Translations under genes and position numbers: made by a program | Shown here: positions 9,831 through 18,276 of the stretch, piece after piece | Position numbering within the stretch: position 1 is the stretch's first letter | Layout: each line of letters starts with the position of its first letter | Notes under the pieces: model-generated | What the model was told of the DNA's origin: nothing | Database searches by the model: none | The model's input: only the letters and a program-made list of their open reading frames with translations | Assembly: GCF_000003605.2 (NCBI RefSeq) | Contig: NW_003149274.1 | Coordinates: 132,226 to 154,185 of the forward strand | Origin: Saccoglossus kowalevskii | Taxonomy: Eukaryota > Hemichordata > Enteropneusta > Harrimaniidae | Direction of reading: 5' to 3' | DNA length: 21,960 bases

Positions 9831-10073
9831 CTACACATCTTGAAACCTTCCCGGAGTCGTATTCTAACAAATCTCCCTCATTGTTTCGTCGCTCTGGGTA
9901 AGAATCGCGGAAATTTCTCAGCTCCTCTAAAGCGCTTGACCATTCTTGATTAGTCACGTATCCCCAGTACGTTGGAAACCTATTTTGTGGGGGTCCACCG
10001 TACTGGTAGTAAACGTCTACGATGACCGTTTTCTGAGCTATGGACAGATCCTCGAATTCAAGTAGGTCACCTC
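9831..10073 (-). CDS. Pesticin-like lysozyme unit 2, exon C (C-terminal lobe)
   Basis: C-terminal lobe of the second domain. Seen: acceptor TTTACAG|GA in phase 1, 243 nt, donor TGTAG|GTAAGT in phase 1. In order: LLEFEDLSIAQKTVIVDV, the signature YYQYGGPP, RFPTYWGYVTNQEW, SALEELRNFRDSYPERR, NNEGDLLEYDSG and a closing SRCVG. It is the cleanest match to the family pattern among the four C exons, with one exception: EADLL is EGDLL. The frame remains open into the microsatellite but the GTAAGT donor is strong and conserved in position, so the exon ends here. The next exon is A3. Confidence 0.93.
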
Positions 10074-10263
10074 CTGTAAAATAATATTTTTTTATTAATA
10101 TTCTTGTATCTATAGTAGTCTGGTAAAATAACATTGTAGAATAAGCAACTCATTGACCCCCTTTTAAGAGTTATCATAATTGCGTGTACGTTGACGGACA
10201 TAATAATTTAATTTTCAAAAAGTGAATTTGGTACATTATATGAGAAACTCTTAGCTATCTTAC

Positions 10264-10402
10264 CTAATTCACTCACTCTTGTGTCATACAAAAGTGATAC
10301 CTCCTGTATGTGTTGGTTTAGAACTCTGTCACTGACATCAACAGCCTCTTCGTCGTCTATTTCCAAAGGAGTTTCATTCAACTTTTCCAGCGCGTCAGTG
10401 CC
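10264..10402 (-). CDS. Pesticin-like lysozyme unit 2, exon B (central linker helix)
   Basis: Central segment of the second domain. Seen: acceptor CCGTAAAG|GG in phase 0, 139 nt, donor ATTAG|GTAAGA in phase 1. It encodes GTDALEKLNETPLEIDDEEA, then VSDRVLNQHIQEVSLLYD and TRVSELG. Length, phases and the HI-EV-LYD pattern match B3. Exon A2 lies 2.4 kb upstream across an intron that holds an assembly gap, an LTR-like repeat and a heat-shock-element cluster, so this unit depends on splicing across the longest and most disturbed intron on this side of the gene. Confidence 0.92.
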
Positions 10403-11414
10403 CTTTACGGAGAGGAATTACAACGAGGGACAATGAAGCGTTTAATTTGTTCGCACGTCGTAGTGAGTAGAAGAATGAGCACGAGTAGGGAGGCACAGCG
10501 GTAATAATAAAAACATCTTACACGTGTGTGTTTCCGACACGTGTGATATGTGTCGCCTAACTACCGACACCAATGATCTGCTTCGATTTTCACAAATAGT
10601 NNNNNNNNNNNNNNNNNNNNNNNNNNNNNNNNNNNNNNNNNNNNNNNNNNACGCTTTTTGAGTTGATAGCACCTTTGTAACGTTTTTAATGTCTTTTTGG
10701 GATGAAAGTTTGGTGCGCCTATATACGTATTGTTTGATAACGCAAGCTTTTGTTCATGATTGACAGGATTATATGTAATTCAGTAGTTTCTATCGTTTTA
10801 CTTTCCCGTCTTTTTTGCCAGAGGAGTAATGTGTTATGATAGCTTTATCTTTGCATTCCGTTACCACGCCGTATGACTTGTGTTTAGATTAACGACTTTT
10901 GAGTTCAGTTGAAGTTTATAAGCGTATATGACAGGAGTTTGATTAATAGCTTGTTTATTCATTGTTTATTAGTTACCGCTTTGCAATGCTTTAACCGAGA
11001 GACGCATCCCTGGTAATCACGTGATCATGCTGTCGACTGCAGCGATTGGCTGATCGCTTGGTTACACCGCCACGCCTTAGTTTTTTGACCTTTTGATATA
11101 GAGTTTGTAACCTTAGTAACGGAGAAAGTGAAGCGACGGGTTACCTCAGCGAACCGTTTTGAGAAAAATGAGTCGTTTGGTAGCCTTTCCCTTGTTTTTG
11201 CTTTATAACCGTTGATATTTGAAACTTTATAACCATTGTATTTAGACTTTATAATCATTGTACATGTACTTAATTAGTGTGTTTTACTCTTTTTGATTTA
11301 TACCTTTTATTATTAGTATTGTATTTAACCCGTATGACGATGAGTGGCTGACGGTATCTTTGATTTATGAACGTGCAATGCCGAGAGGCATATCTCAGTT
11401 TGGGTGAAGGGATG
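10403..11414. other. Intron sequence (A2-B2) including assembly gap
   Basis: Contains 50 N at 10601-10650, which is an assembly gap of unknown real length. Between 11202 and about 11265 there are three imperfect copies of a 22-24-base unit starting TTTATAA(C/T)C. No exon is recognised. Confidence 0.6.
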
Positions 11415-12057
11415 TGTCATGAATTTGTTTTCGCGTATCTGTTAACCGACTTAATTAACTGATTATTAGCTGAATTGCTGTGTTATGTCTGTCATCGTTT
11501 AGGCCTAATTGAAGTTTTGGACGGAACTTGGCTCAGTGATTTGGAACTAATTACCAGATAACCGTCGCGATTCTGACAGTTTATATTCATAGTTATTAAT
11601 GTAGTGAACGATTAATCAAAAGATATGACGTATTCAGTACTTAGTGTGATTGGCTTTATGATTGAAGGTTAGGCCCTAGAGTCTTTTTACTGCTTTGTAA
11701 TTGGTTAGAGTTTTGAAAATGAATAAAGAGAGTTTGAGTTGGTCTTGAAGAGTACTCCACGATAGACGCAGTAGAGAGAGAGTGCAGTCATGGGCAGTCG
11801 AGAGTCCAGTCTTGGGGCGAGCCTTGACGCAGTCCAGTCTTGGGTGAGTCTTGGTTCAGCCTTGTGAGAGTTTTGGGGATTTTTTTTCCCCAGGGCGCTG
11901 TGTCTTATAGAGTGCTACAAAAGATCGACTAAGACGAGAGTTGAAACGTATTTCGTTGTGTGTGCCTTATTTGACTGTAAAGTTAAAGTGACTTTCCCGA
12001 TCCCGTACCTCAAGGGGACGAGATAGAGAGACGAGACGAGTTTACCCCGTGATAGCA
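11415..12057 (+). repeat. LTR-like repeat, copy 1 (forward)
   Basis: About 640 bp starting TGTCATGAATTTG and ending near CCCCGTGATAGCA, followed by TGGCAGC, which could be part of a primer binding site. It is matched in inverted orientation by 16667-17305, where the ends read TGTCA and TGACA. Homology stops sharply at both ends of both copies, which defines the unit. It contains a block of short CAGTCTTGGG-type repeats near 11810-11870. TG...CA ends and the size suggest a solo or orphan LTR, but no retroviral-type proteins are present in the window and no target site duplication is clear. Confidence 0.6.
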
Positions 12058-12440
12058 GTGGCAGCATGCGTTAGGATTAGACACGTTGTGCGGTCCTGCT
12101 CGTGGACACCTCTACTCACTGCGCAACAACAATATGAACACTTAAGTGTCTCGCGTTGTAAGATTGTATAGTTTGATTTATGATTGTCACACGCAACGTA
12201 ATATTACCGTAATTGGTATAGTACAGGTGTGATGGTTTAAATACCAAAATGGCAACAGTAACAAAAAGACTTCCCTGGCGGCGATGATAAAATACGAACA
12301 CGGAGCCAACAGATGAGGTTTCAACTGGTACTGGTATTATTATACTCTGCAAACATCAAGTACAATGACGCGGTAAAACTCCACTACTCCAATAACTAGA
12401 TACTTAAACTCCAATACAATTCAACGAGATCTCCGATCTG
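12058..12440. other. Intron sequence (A2-B2) right of LTR-like copy 1
   Basis: No exon recognised. A minus-strand open frame (about 12116-12352) lies downstream of the heat-shock-element block but starts at TTG rather than ATG and resembles no protein I know. Confidence 0.4.
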
Positions 12441-12650
12441 ATCTCAGTGCTGAACAACTCCCCTATATATACCCACACTGTCTATAAATAGACCATTACA
12501 TCAGCATACATAATGAGTCTGGAACTTACTACAAATTTCTAGAATGTTCCATTACCTTCTATTGCCTTCTACAGTGTCCTTTTACCTATTCCACCAACTT
12601 CTAAAAATTCCACCCAGACACAGTACGGTTCTAGAACATTCTCAGTCACA
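12440..12650 (-). promoter_or_regulatory. Promoter-like block with two perfect heat shock elements
   Basis: Two three-part heat shock elements are perfect matches to alternating TTC and GAA spaced by two bases: TTCTAGAATGTTC at 12537-12549 and TTCTAGAACATTC at 12629-12641. TATATATA lies at 12464-12471. On the minus strand this gives elements about 75 and 165 bases upstream of a TATA box, the arrangement of heat shock promoters, reading the same way as the lysozyme gene. A plus-strand TATAAATA at 12483-12490 makes the direction less certain. The block lies within the A2-B2 intron. It may belong to an LTR (minus-strand TGTGACTGAG at about 12650 as its start) rather than to the host gene. Confidence 0.45.
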
Positions 12651-12795
12651 CGGAGGTGGTAAACAAGTCGTATGCGACAATGATGCAAAGCAGCTTCTCG
12701 AATTCACGACTCATTTCTGACAATGTGATAACCAATATTAAAATGTTACCTATTAAAAGAACGATCTAATACTGGTTGTGTACTAAGAAACTTAC

Positions 12796-13022
12796 AGTTA
12801 GTCCAAAATAGGGTTCTAGTTGCTCTATGATATCTTCAGAAAGTCCTAACGCTTGAAAGTACGAGGCATCTTTTGCGCCAATATTAATTCCATAACCCAC
12901 GTTCACACCTGATTGTTCGAGTGGGGCTCCGTCACCATCAATTGGCACGATCCCCGTACTACTAAATCCTTGCTGTTGCCGAATGAAATCTTTATTAATA
13001 AGACAGTCCCATGGTGTTGCAT
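12796..13022 (-). CDS. Pesticin-like lysozyme unit 2, exon A (N-terminal catalytic region)
   Basis: N-terminal part of the second domain. Seen: acceptor CATTTTCAG|AT in phase 1, 227 nt, donor CTAACT|GTAAGT in phase 0. It encodes DATPWDC, DFIRQQQGF at the catalytic Glu position (Glu replaced by Gln), GIVPIDGDG, SGVNVGYGINIG (Thr position Asn, Asp position Asn), YFQALGLSEDII and PYFGLT. All three expected catalytic positions are changed, and always to similar-sized polar amides, so this copy is predicted to be inactive while the fold is well preserved. The reading frame is open upstream of the first ATG, consistent with an internal exon. C1 joins it directly to give a Cys-SDATPWD-Cys link between units. 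Confidence 0.93.
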
Positions 13023-13351
13023 CTGAAAATGTTATTGAACGTTAGGCATTGATTAAACTGTTACACAACAATCATGAATACAGAAACGTAACAGGGGCAT
13101 ACAAATATGTAATAATATATGTAATATGTAATACTCGTATTACAACTTTAATTCGTATTCTATTATAATATGACTGCGTTTGTTATTGATCTGCATATAA
13201 CTGCGCATGCTCATACCTAACTATGTTCAACTTTTTAACACCAAATATACCATGTTTGCTCAAAATTAACGAAAAGTACAAAATGTGCAAATGCTTCACC
13301 GAAGGGAATAATTAACCGAGCGCTATCGCTACTAGTACATAAACCACGTAC

Positions 13352-13591
13352 CTGAACATGCCGAAATCAACCCTGTATCAAACTCTAGCAAGTCGGCCTC
13401 TTTAATCCTTCGCTCTGGGTATATATCTCCGAAGTTCCGAAGTTCCGATAGGGCGTTGGCCCACTGCTGGTTTGTCACGTACCGCCAGTAGGTGGGAAAT
13501 CGTGCAGGGTTGCTGCCGTACTGGTAGAATACGTCGAAAATCACGGTCCGCTGAGAAACAGTTAAGTCTTCGAATTCGTCTAAGTCGCCTT
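13352..13591 (-). CDS. Pesticin-like lysozyme unit 1, exon C (C-terminal lobe)
   Basis: C-terminal lobe of the first domain in the window. Seen: acceptor CACTTTCAG|AA in phase 1, 240 nt, donor TTCAG|GTACGT in phase 1. In order: LDEFEDLTVSQRTVIFDV, FYQYGSNP (the GGPP of the other units is GSNP, one residue shorter), ARFPTYWRYVTNQQW, ALSELRNFGDIYPERR, IKEADLLEFDTG and a closing SACSG. It aligns to C2-C4 with one single-residue gap. The terminal Cys is the C-terminal member of the unit's cysteine pair. Confidence 0.92.
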
Positions 13592-13827
13592 CTGAAAGTG
13601 TGATAGGCAGTTAGTCTCGTATGTGGGATCTATACAACAGCTTAAACATTACAGATTCCACAAATATACTGTGTTAACGAAAACGCATTCGTAGTGAAAT
13701 AAGTGATACGTTTTGACACGCCGTCTGTTCCATTGCTTTGATAAGGACACAGGTTAATCCGAATTCTGCACCATATTGTAATGACACCACGCAAGGAAAA
13801 GATGCACATTACGCGATTAATACTTAC

Positions 13828-13966
13828 CGATAGATTCTAACGCAGTGTCATATACATCAGACAATTCGGTAATCTGCTGTTCAATATGCTTGTCACCTAT
13901 ACTCATCGCTTCCTCTTCCGTTAACTCTAAGGGAACTTCAGTCACTTTACTTTGAGCATCAGCTCC
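13828..13966 (-). CDS. Pesticin-like lysozyme unit 1, exon B (central linker helix)
   Basis: Central segment of the first domain, too short to stand out as an open frame on its own. Seen: acceptor CTGTGTTAG|GG in phase 0, 139 nt, donor ATCG|GTAAGT in phase 1. It encodes GADAQSKVTEVPLELTEEEA, then MSIGDKHIEQQITELSDVYD and TALESIG. The P-L-x-L-T-E-E-E, HIE and VYD positions match B2 and B3. No cysteine. Exon C1 follows after a 236-base intron, and A1 precedes it by 1.2 kb. Confidence 0.9.
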
Positions 13967-15160
13967 CTAACACAGGTAATATAGAATATAAAAGTACGGG
14001 TTATGCATTCAAAAGCATTATAAATGCCGGGTGTCGGAACGACCCGTTAGTTTACTGATTTTCAATAACAAACGATTCTTGTTGAAATTAGCGATTCTAA
14101 CACGAGAGGGCGTCTTCTACCAATCAGATCGATTCACTGCATATATAATAGTCCATTACGAGTTACAGGGAAGATGTCCTCATTGATTGATGACTTTTGA
14201 GTTTGTGTAACAATTAATTTGCATTGCATACAAATATCACATAATTTTTTAACATTTAGACTTGTTATTATATATTAACTACGTGAAAAAATGGTGAATT
14301 TATGATATGTTTTCTGGCACATGGTAATTTGAACGGAATTTTTCAATCTGCGATTCTGCGCTCATAGTAAATTAATTTGAAAATTTCCTTTGAATGCTTA
14401 GCGTATTTTTGTTATTGAATTATTCAAAAAAATCGCTTGACCTTCTCAAAAACTGAATGCGATATTGTACAAATGCGATAAAATAAAAATTATTATTTTA
14501 ATTGCCAGAAAATCACTAAACGACGACCAATAAATAACACTGTAGATTCTAGGTTGTAAACAGGAACCATCATGATTGAAAGATGAATGACTGAATTTGA
14601 AGAAGACCTCTAACCCTTGCAGTTTTGGTTCAATTAAGTACTATTTTGACACGGGGCGTATCCATAAACAGCTGGCTAGTGACACTCAGCGTACCATTCA
14701 TGATAAACGACCTTAGGTATTACGTCGAAATGCAATAATATCTGGCATAGATTCTTCTCTGTTAAATCTAGAGACTATAGAAGGAAACGTAATATTGAAA
14801 CAAATATTGCAACATCGTAGTACAATCACTTTGGCGATGGTGGCAAAATAACACACATGGTGTATGATGTGGTTGAATGAATTGAACTATTTTGTACATA
14901 CTAAATTTTACCCAACGTTATTATAGTGCATTTCGACATAATAACACTGGCCGACATTGCTTGTGTACTCGCCCTAACTGGGGCCAATACTGCCATTGTC
15001 ACACTCTTCTTCATACTCTTTTGAGTGATGCGTCGATCATGCAGGAGAAGGTGTTATAATGATTACGTATTATTATATTGACCAACTTTTAAACTCAATT
15101 TTCATCGATTCATCTATTCAGAGCACAATTTATGTTATAAACTATTTCGTTTTTATTTAC
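13967..15160 (-). other. Intron between A1 and B1
   Basis: A 1194-base AT-rich intron with no further lysozyme-type exon visible. An AGAGGGCG word occurs at 14105-14112. No mobile element recognised. Confidence 0.65.
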
Positions 15161-15390
15161 CTTTAACCCGAAGTATGGTTCGAAGAGTGTTATGGTTTCT
15201 TCAGATACATCTAACTCCCGGAAGTATTCTGCATCGAGATTGCCGATGTCGACACCGTAGCCGACATTAACGCCAGATCTGGACAATGACAATCCCTCAT
15301 TGTTTGTCGGTACATAGCCTGTGCGACTGAATCCTTGTACTGACTTGACGAACTCCGTATCTACCAAACACCATATATCTGAGTCCTCCT
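15161..15390 (-). CDS. Pesticin-like lysozyme unit 1, exon A (N-terminal catalytic region)
   Basis: First lysozyme exon seen in transcription order. Seen: acceptor GCATTTCAG|AG in phase 1, 230 nt, donor TTAAAG|GTAAAT in phase 0. It encodes an acidic lead (EDSDIWC; the usual WDC is WCL here), EFVKSVQGF at the catalytic Glu position (Glu replaced by Gln), GYVPTNNEG, SGVNVGYGVDIG (Thr position Asn, Asp kept), YFRELDVSEETI and PYFGLK. The open frame continues upstream to a TTG but contains no ATG, and the acceptor coincides with those of A2-A4, so at least one earlier exon (start codon, probably signal peptide, possibly further units) is missing from my model. Confidence 0.92.
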
Positions 15391-16193
15391 CTGAAATGCA
15401 CAATGATAATACTGTTGAAACTGACAAACAGTACCTGACTGTTTGATATTATTTAGTTAGCTATCAATAACTTAGTCTTAATAATGACCCCATTTAATTT
15501 GCACTTCAAAACAATGCTAACGTGGAAAGCTGGCAAGGACAATTTACGAGATAGGAAATTGCTTACTTCATAGTTTTGAACTTCATCAATGAGAGAATTG
15601 TGCTGGCATTGTAAAAGGCAACTGATGTTTAATATCGGACTTATGAATATATGTATATTGAACAGACGTAGTTATTTTTGTTATTAAATATGAGTGTGTG
15701 GTTGAAGATTATACTTACTACCAGTGATTGCATTTAAATATTTCCACGTTATACTCCTTTATGCATCAAATTACTTCGGGCACAAATAATAATAATATCT
15801 CGTAATATCTCGTAATATTATATCTTATTTTGCAAAACGTTCGGATGTCTTGTAAAAATGATTATACATGAGATGAGTAACATTGAGACGATTGTGGGGG
15901 GGGGGGTTGTAGAATGTTTGAATACAACCATAGAGGGCGCTACTCTGCCGTGTCTTTGTGGAAGCATTGAACCCATAATAATTGTATTTCAAATCAATGA
16001 CATATAGTTTTCAGTAGAGGGTACTCCATTCTAGGTGAACATGCCAATCACCAGTTTTATATTTTAATGTACAGTCGATCATATGCTTATCGACTGGCAA
16101 TGAAGAACCCCCCCCCCCCTTTCGATTCCGCCGCCACTGCACAATGCGTACACTCATTTTACTTGCATCATACACTGTGTTTGACAAAGTGAA
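15391..16193. other. Region upstream of A1, missing 5' exons not found
   Basis: Good minus-strand donor sequences occur (for example CTGGTA|GTAAGTAT at about 15719) but none is preceded by an ATG-initiated frame with a hydrophobic leader ending in phase 1. An 11-base G run (15896-15906), an AGAGGGCGC word (15932-15940) and a C run near 16108-16119 are present. The first exon may lie here unrecognised or outside the window. Confidence 0.4.
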
Positions 16194-16371
16194 ATGTACG
16201 AAGCGTGCATCTCAGTACTATTAATGAAAATGTGTAATTGTACGCTTATTGTATGCTTAATTGTAATGTGCATATGGAGCACGAAAGTATATAACTACAT
16301 AAATACGTACGGCTGCACCAAGTTTGCACGAAGCTCGTACATATATATATATATTTATATATACAAACAAT
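16194..16371 (+). CDS. Possible signal-peptide exon of the LDLa-repeat gene
   Basis: A plus-strand frame begins with a true ATG and shows, from an internal ATG at about 16224, a signal-peptide-like leader: MKMCNCTLIVCLIVMCIWST. It stays open through an AT-rich stretch to a phase-1 GT (CAAT|GTATAT at 16372), the phase needed by the first LDLa exon. The donor is weak and the tail would encode an Ile-Tyr run from the (TA) tract, so the end may be wrong (other donors at about 16284 and 16308 are out of phase). The LTR-like copy 2 would lie in the following intron. Speculative. Confidence 0.18.
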
Positions 16372-16385
16372 GTATATATATAACA
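16338..16385. repeat. (TA)n-rich tract
   Basis: Alternating TA with short breaks, able to fold on itself (TATATATA on both sides of ACAAACAATG). Simple low-complexity sequence. Confidence 0.85.
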
Positions 16386-16666
16386 TAACAAAAAAACATC
16401 TTTTGACGGCAGTTTGATGCGCGGTTTCGTGATTTTCATCTAACCGCAGGACAATTGCCGCGAAAACGCCGTTTTTGCATTTTTAATTTTAATGAGCTGC
16501 AGATATAACTGAAGGTCAGCCGCAACTACACATGGACGGACTGTATAGAAGGTGGATATGGGAATAAGTCTCAGACGTTGTACGTCGATGTGATATGAAT
16601 CCCCAGTGACCTGCAACGTATGGAGGTATCAGGGGGAAATTTCTGTACTCTCGGGTTCTCCACACT

Positions 16667-17305
16667 TGTCAGGGGGGAAACTCGTCTCGTCTCTCTATCT
16701 CGTCCCCTTGAGGTACGGGATCGGGAAAGTCACTTTAACTTTACAGTCAAATAAGACACACACAACGAAATACGTTTCAGCTCTCGTCTTAGTCGGTCAA
16801 TCGAGCACTCTATAAGACACAGCGCCCTGGGGAAAAGTCCCCAAGACTATCCAAGGCTGACCCAAGACTCGCCCAAGACTGGACTGCCTCAAGGCTCGCC
16901 CCTGGACTCTCTCGGACTCTCGACTGCCCAGGACTGCACTCTCTCTCTTACTGCGTCTATCGTGGAGTATTCGCCAAGACCAACTCAAACTCTCTTTATT
17001 CATTTTCAAAACTCTAACCAATTACAAAACAGTAAAAGACTCTAGGGCGTGACCTTCAATCATAAAGCCAATCGTACTAAGTACTGAATACGTCATATCT
17101 TTTGATTAATCGTTCACTACATTAATAACTATGGATATAAAATGTCAGAATGGCGACGATTATCAGGTAATTAGTTCCAAATCACTGAGCCAAGTTCCGT
17201 CCAAAACTTCAAATAGGCCTACACGATGACAGACATAACACAGCAATTCGCTAATAATCAGCTAATTAAGTCGGTCAACAGATACGCGAAAACAAATTCA
17301 TGACA
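16667..17305 (-). repeat. LTR-like repeat, copy 2 (inverted)
   Basis: Inverted relative to 11415-12057 over almost the full length, with a modest number of substitutions and small indels (I estimate 85-90% identity by eye). Its ends read TGTCA at 16667-16671 and TGACA at 17301-17305, a short terminal inverted repeat typical of LTRs. It stops 33 bases before the first LDLa exon. The open frames within it (16606-16815 plus, 16797-17021 minus) are chance frames. Confidence 0.6.
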
Positions 17306-17338
17306 TTACCGTAAATAATACTTACGCACTTATTACAG

Positions 17339-17467
17339 CAAACATGGCATGCAACTCGTCGGAGTCTGATCTGTTTCAATGCGACAACTCCGTGGAATGC
17401 ATTCCTTTGTCACATCACTGTGATGGCGTCAGTGATTGTACCGATAATTCAGATGAACTATACTGCA
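17339..17467 (+). CDS. LDL-receptor class A repeat exon 1
   Basis: One complete LDLa (complement-type) repeat, a small calcium-binding disulfide module used for ligand binding in extracellular and membrane proteins. Seen: acceptor TTATTACAG|CA in phase 1, 129 nt, donor CTGCA|GTAAGT in phase 1. Six cysteines are in the expected order: MAC, FQC, VEC, HHC, SDC and LYC. The calcium cage sequence [16 protein letters not shown] has the conserved Asp and Glu residues. One exon per repeat with 1-1 phases is the usual LDLa layout. It is on the opposite strand to the lysozyme gene, in a head-to-head arrangement if both promoters lie between 15.4 and 17.3 kb. The rest of the protein is not visible, so its identity remains open. 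Confidence 0.9.
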
Positions 17468-17879
17468 GTAAGTACAAGTAAACCCGTTCTATGGCAACAA
17501 TTCACACAGTTATAATTTGATTCATGGAGAAATGCGGTACCGCTATTAGAAACATTGTTGTTTTGGAAAATGTTATATTTGAAAATATAAATGGCTTTGG
17601 CATGCGCTTCTATACGTTGTTGTCTCAATATTTCATTGAACACTATTGCATGACGTTTTTACTCTTAGACTACGAAATTTCATAAAATAACCAATGGCCC
17701 AAAACATTTATCGATGTATTGTATATAACCAATGTTGTCGACAAAACTAGTTTTTGTGATGTACCTGTGGTATAACGATTATAAAGTGTACTATGAACAG
17801 TGCTACGAATAGATTTTTCGTGATATCAACACAATTAAGACTTGTTTTGTCCCTCAAGCAGTGTTCCATTTTTTTAGTG

Positions 17880-17938
17880 ATCGCGTCCACTGTTACCCTG
17901 GCCTATGTAGCTACGGTATTTGAAACAGTGGACGCGAT
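17880..17938. repeat. Perfect 15-bp inverted repeat in LDLa intron
   Basis: ATCGCGTCCACTGTT at 17880-17894 and its exact reverse complement at 17924-17938, with a 29-base loop. It lies in the 697-base intron between the two LDLa exons. The stem is GC-rich compared with the AT-rich intron. It could be a short foldback element, an RNA hairpin or a paired protein site. Confidence 0.75.
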
Positions 17939-18164
17939 AACGAATAAGAGTTAAATAATATTTGGGAGTAAATTCAAGGCTCGTGGCTCTCGCCATTTGG
18001 GCTTCTGGTTTACGGAAACGATAGTATTCGCAAACTTGTTATGCATATCTGTTAGAATATGGCTACTTATAGGAAGTATTATTGGAATATAATATAAAAG
18101 ATTTTCTACTGAAGTGAAAACACTTAATTAATCATTAATGAATTATGACACATTTCTTTTTTAG

Positions 18165-18276
18165 CGTGTTTGAAAAATGAGTTTATGTGCGCGGACGGAC
18201 ACTGCATCCGTAAAATATATGAATGCAATGGAAGGAATGACTGTGGGGATTTCTCCGATGAAAAGAATTGCTGGTG
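18165..18276 (+). CDS. LDL-receptor class A repeat exon 2
   Basis: Second complete LDLa repeat of the plus-strand gene. Seen: acceptor TTCTTTTTTAG|CG in phase 1, joining correctly to exon 1. Six cysteines: TCL, FMC, GHC, YEC, NDC and KNC, with the calcium cage [16 protein letters not shown]. The 3' end is less clear: a strong donor GGTG|GTACGT at 18277 would leave in phase 2, unlike the 1-1 pattern of exon 1, and without it the frame runs to a stop at about 18336. So this is either the last repeat before a different domain or a terminal exon. No further LDLa repeat is visible to the right. Confidence 0.87.

Noticed and set aside
10442-10672. Open frame running through the N gap
   Set aside because: It is interrupted by unknown bases and exists only because N translates as X.
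11025-11258. Minus-strand open frame of about 77 codons
   Set aside because: No recognisable protein, overlaps a short tandem repeat, no splice or promoter support.
15391-15427. Open frame extending exon A1 upstream with an apparent hydrophobic start (SVSTVLSLCIS) as a signal peptide
   Set aside because: The apparent start codon is TTG, not ATG, the hydrophobic stretch is too short, and the acceptor TTTCAG at the exon edge matches the other three A exons in place and phase.
15564-15612. Small minus-strand exon candidate (acceptor GCCAG, donor GAA|GTAAGC) upstream of A1
   Set aside because: It would end in phase 0 and A1 needs phase 1; the peptide has no relation to the array.
16606-17021. 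Open frames on both strands, 61-74 codons
   Set aside because: They lie in the LTR-like inverted repeat and are not kept open in the other copy as a meaningful protein.
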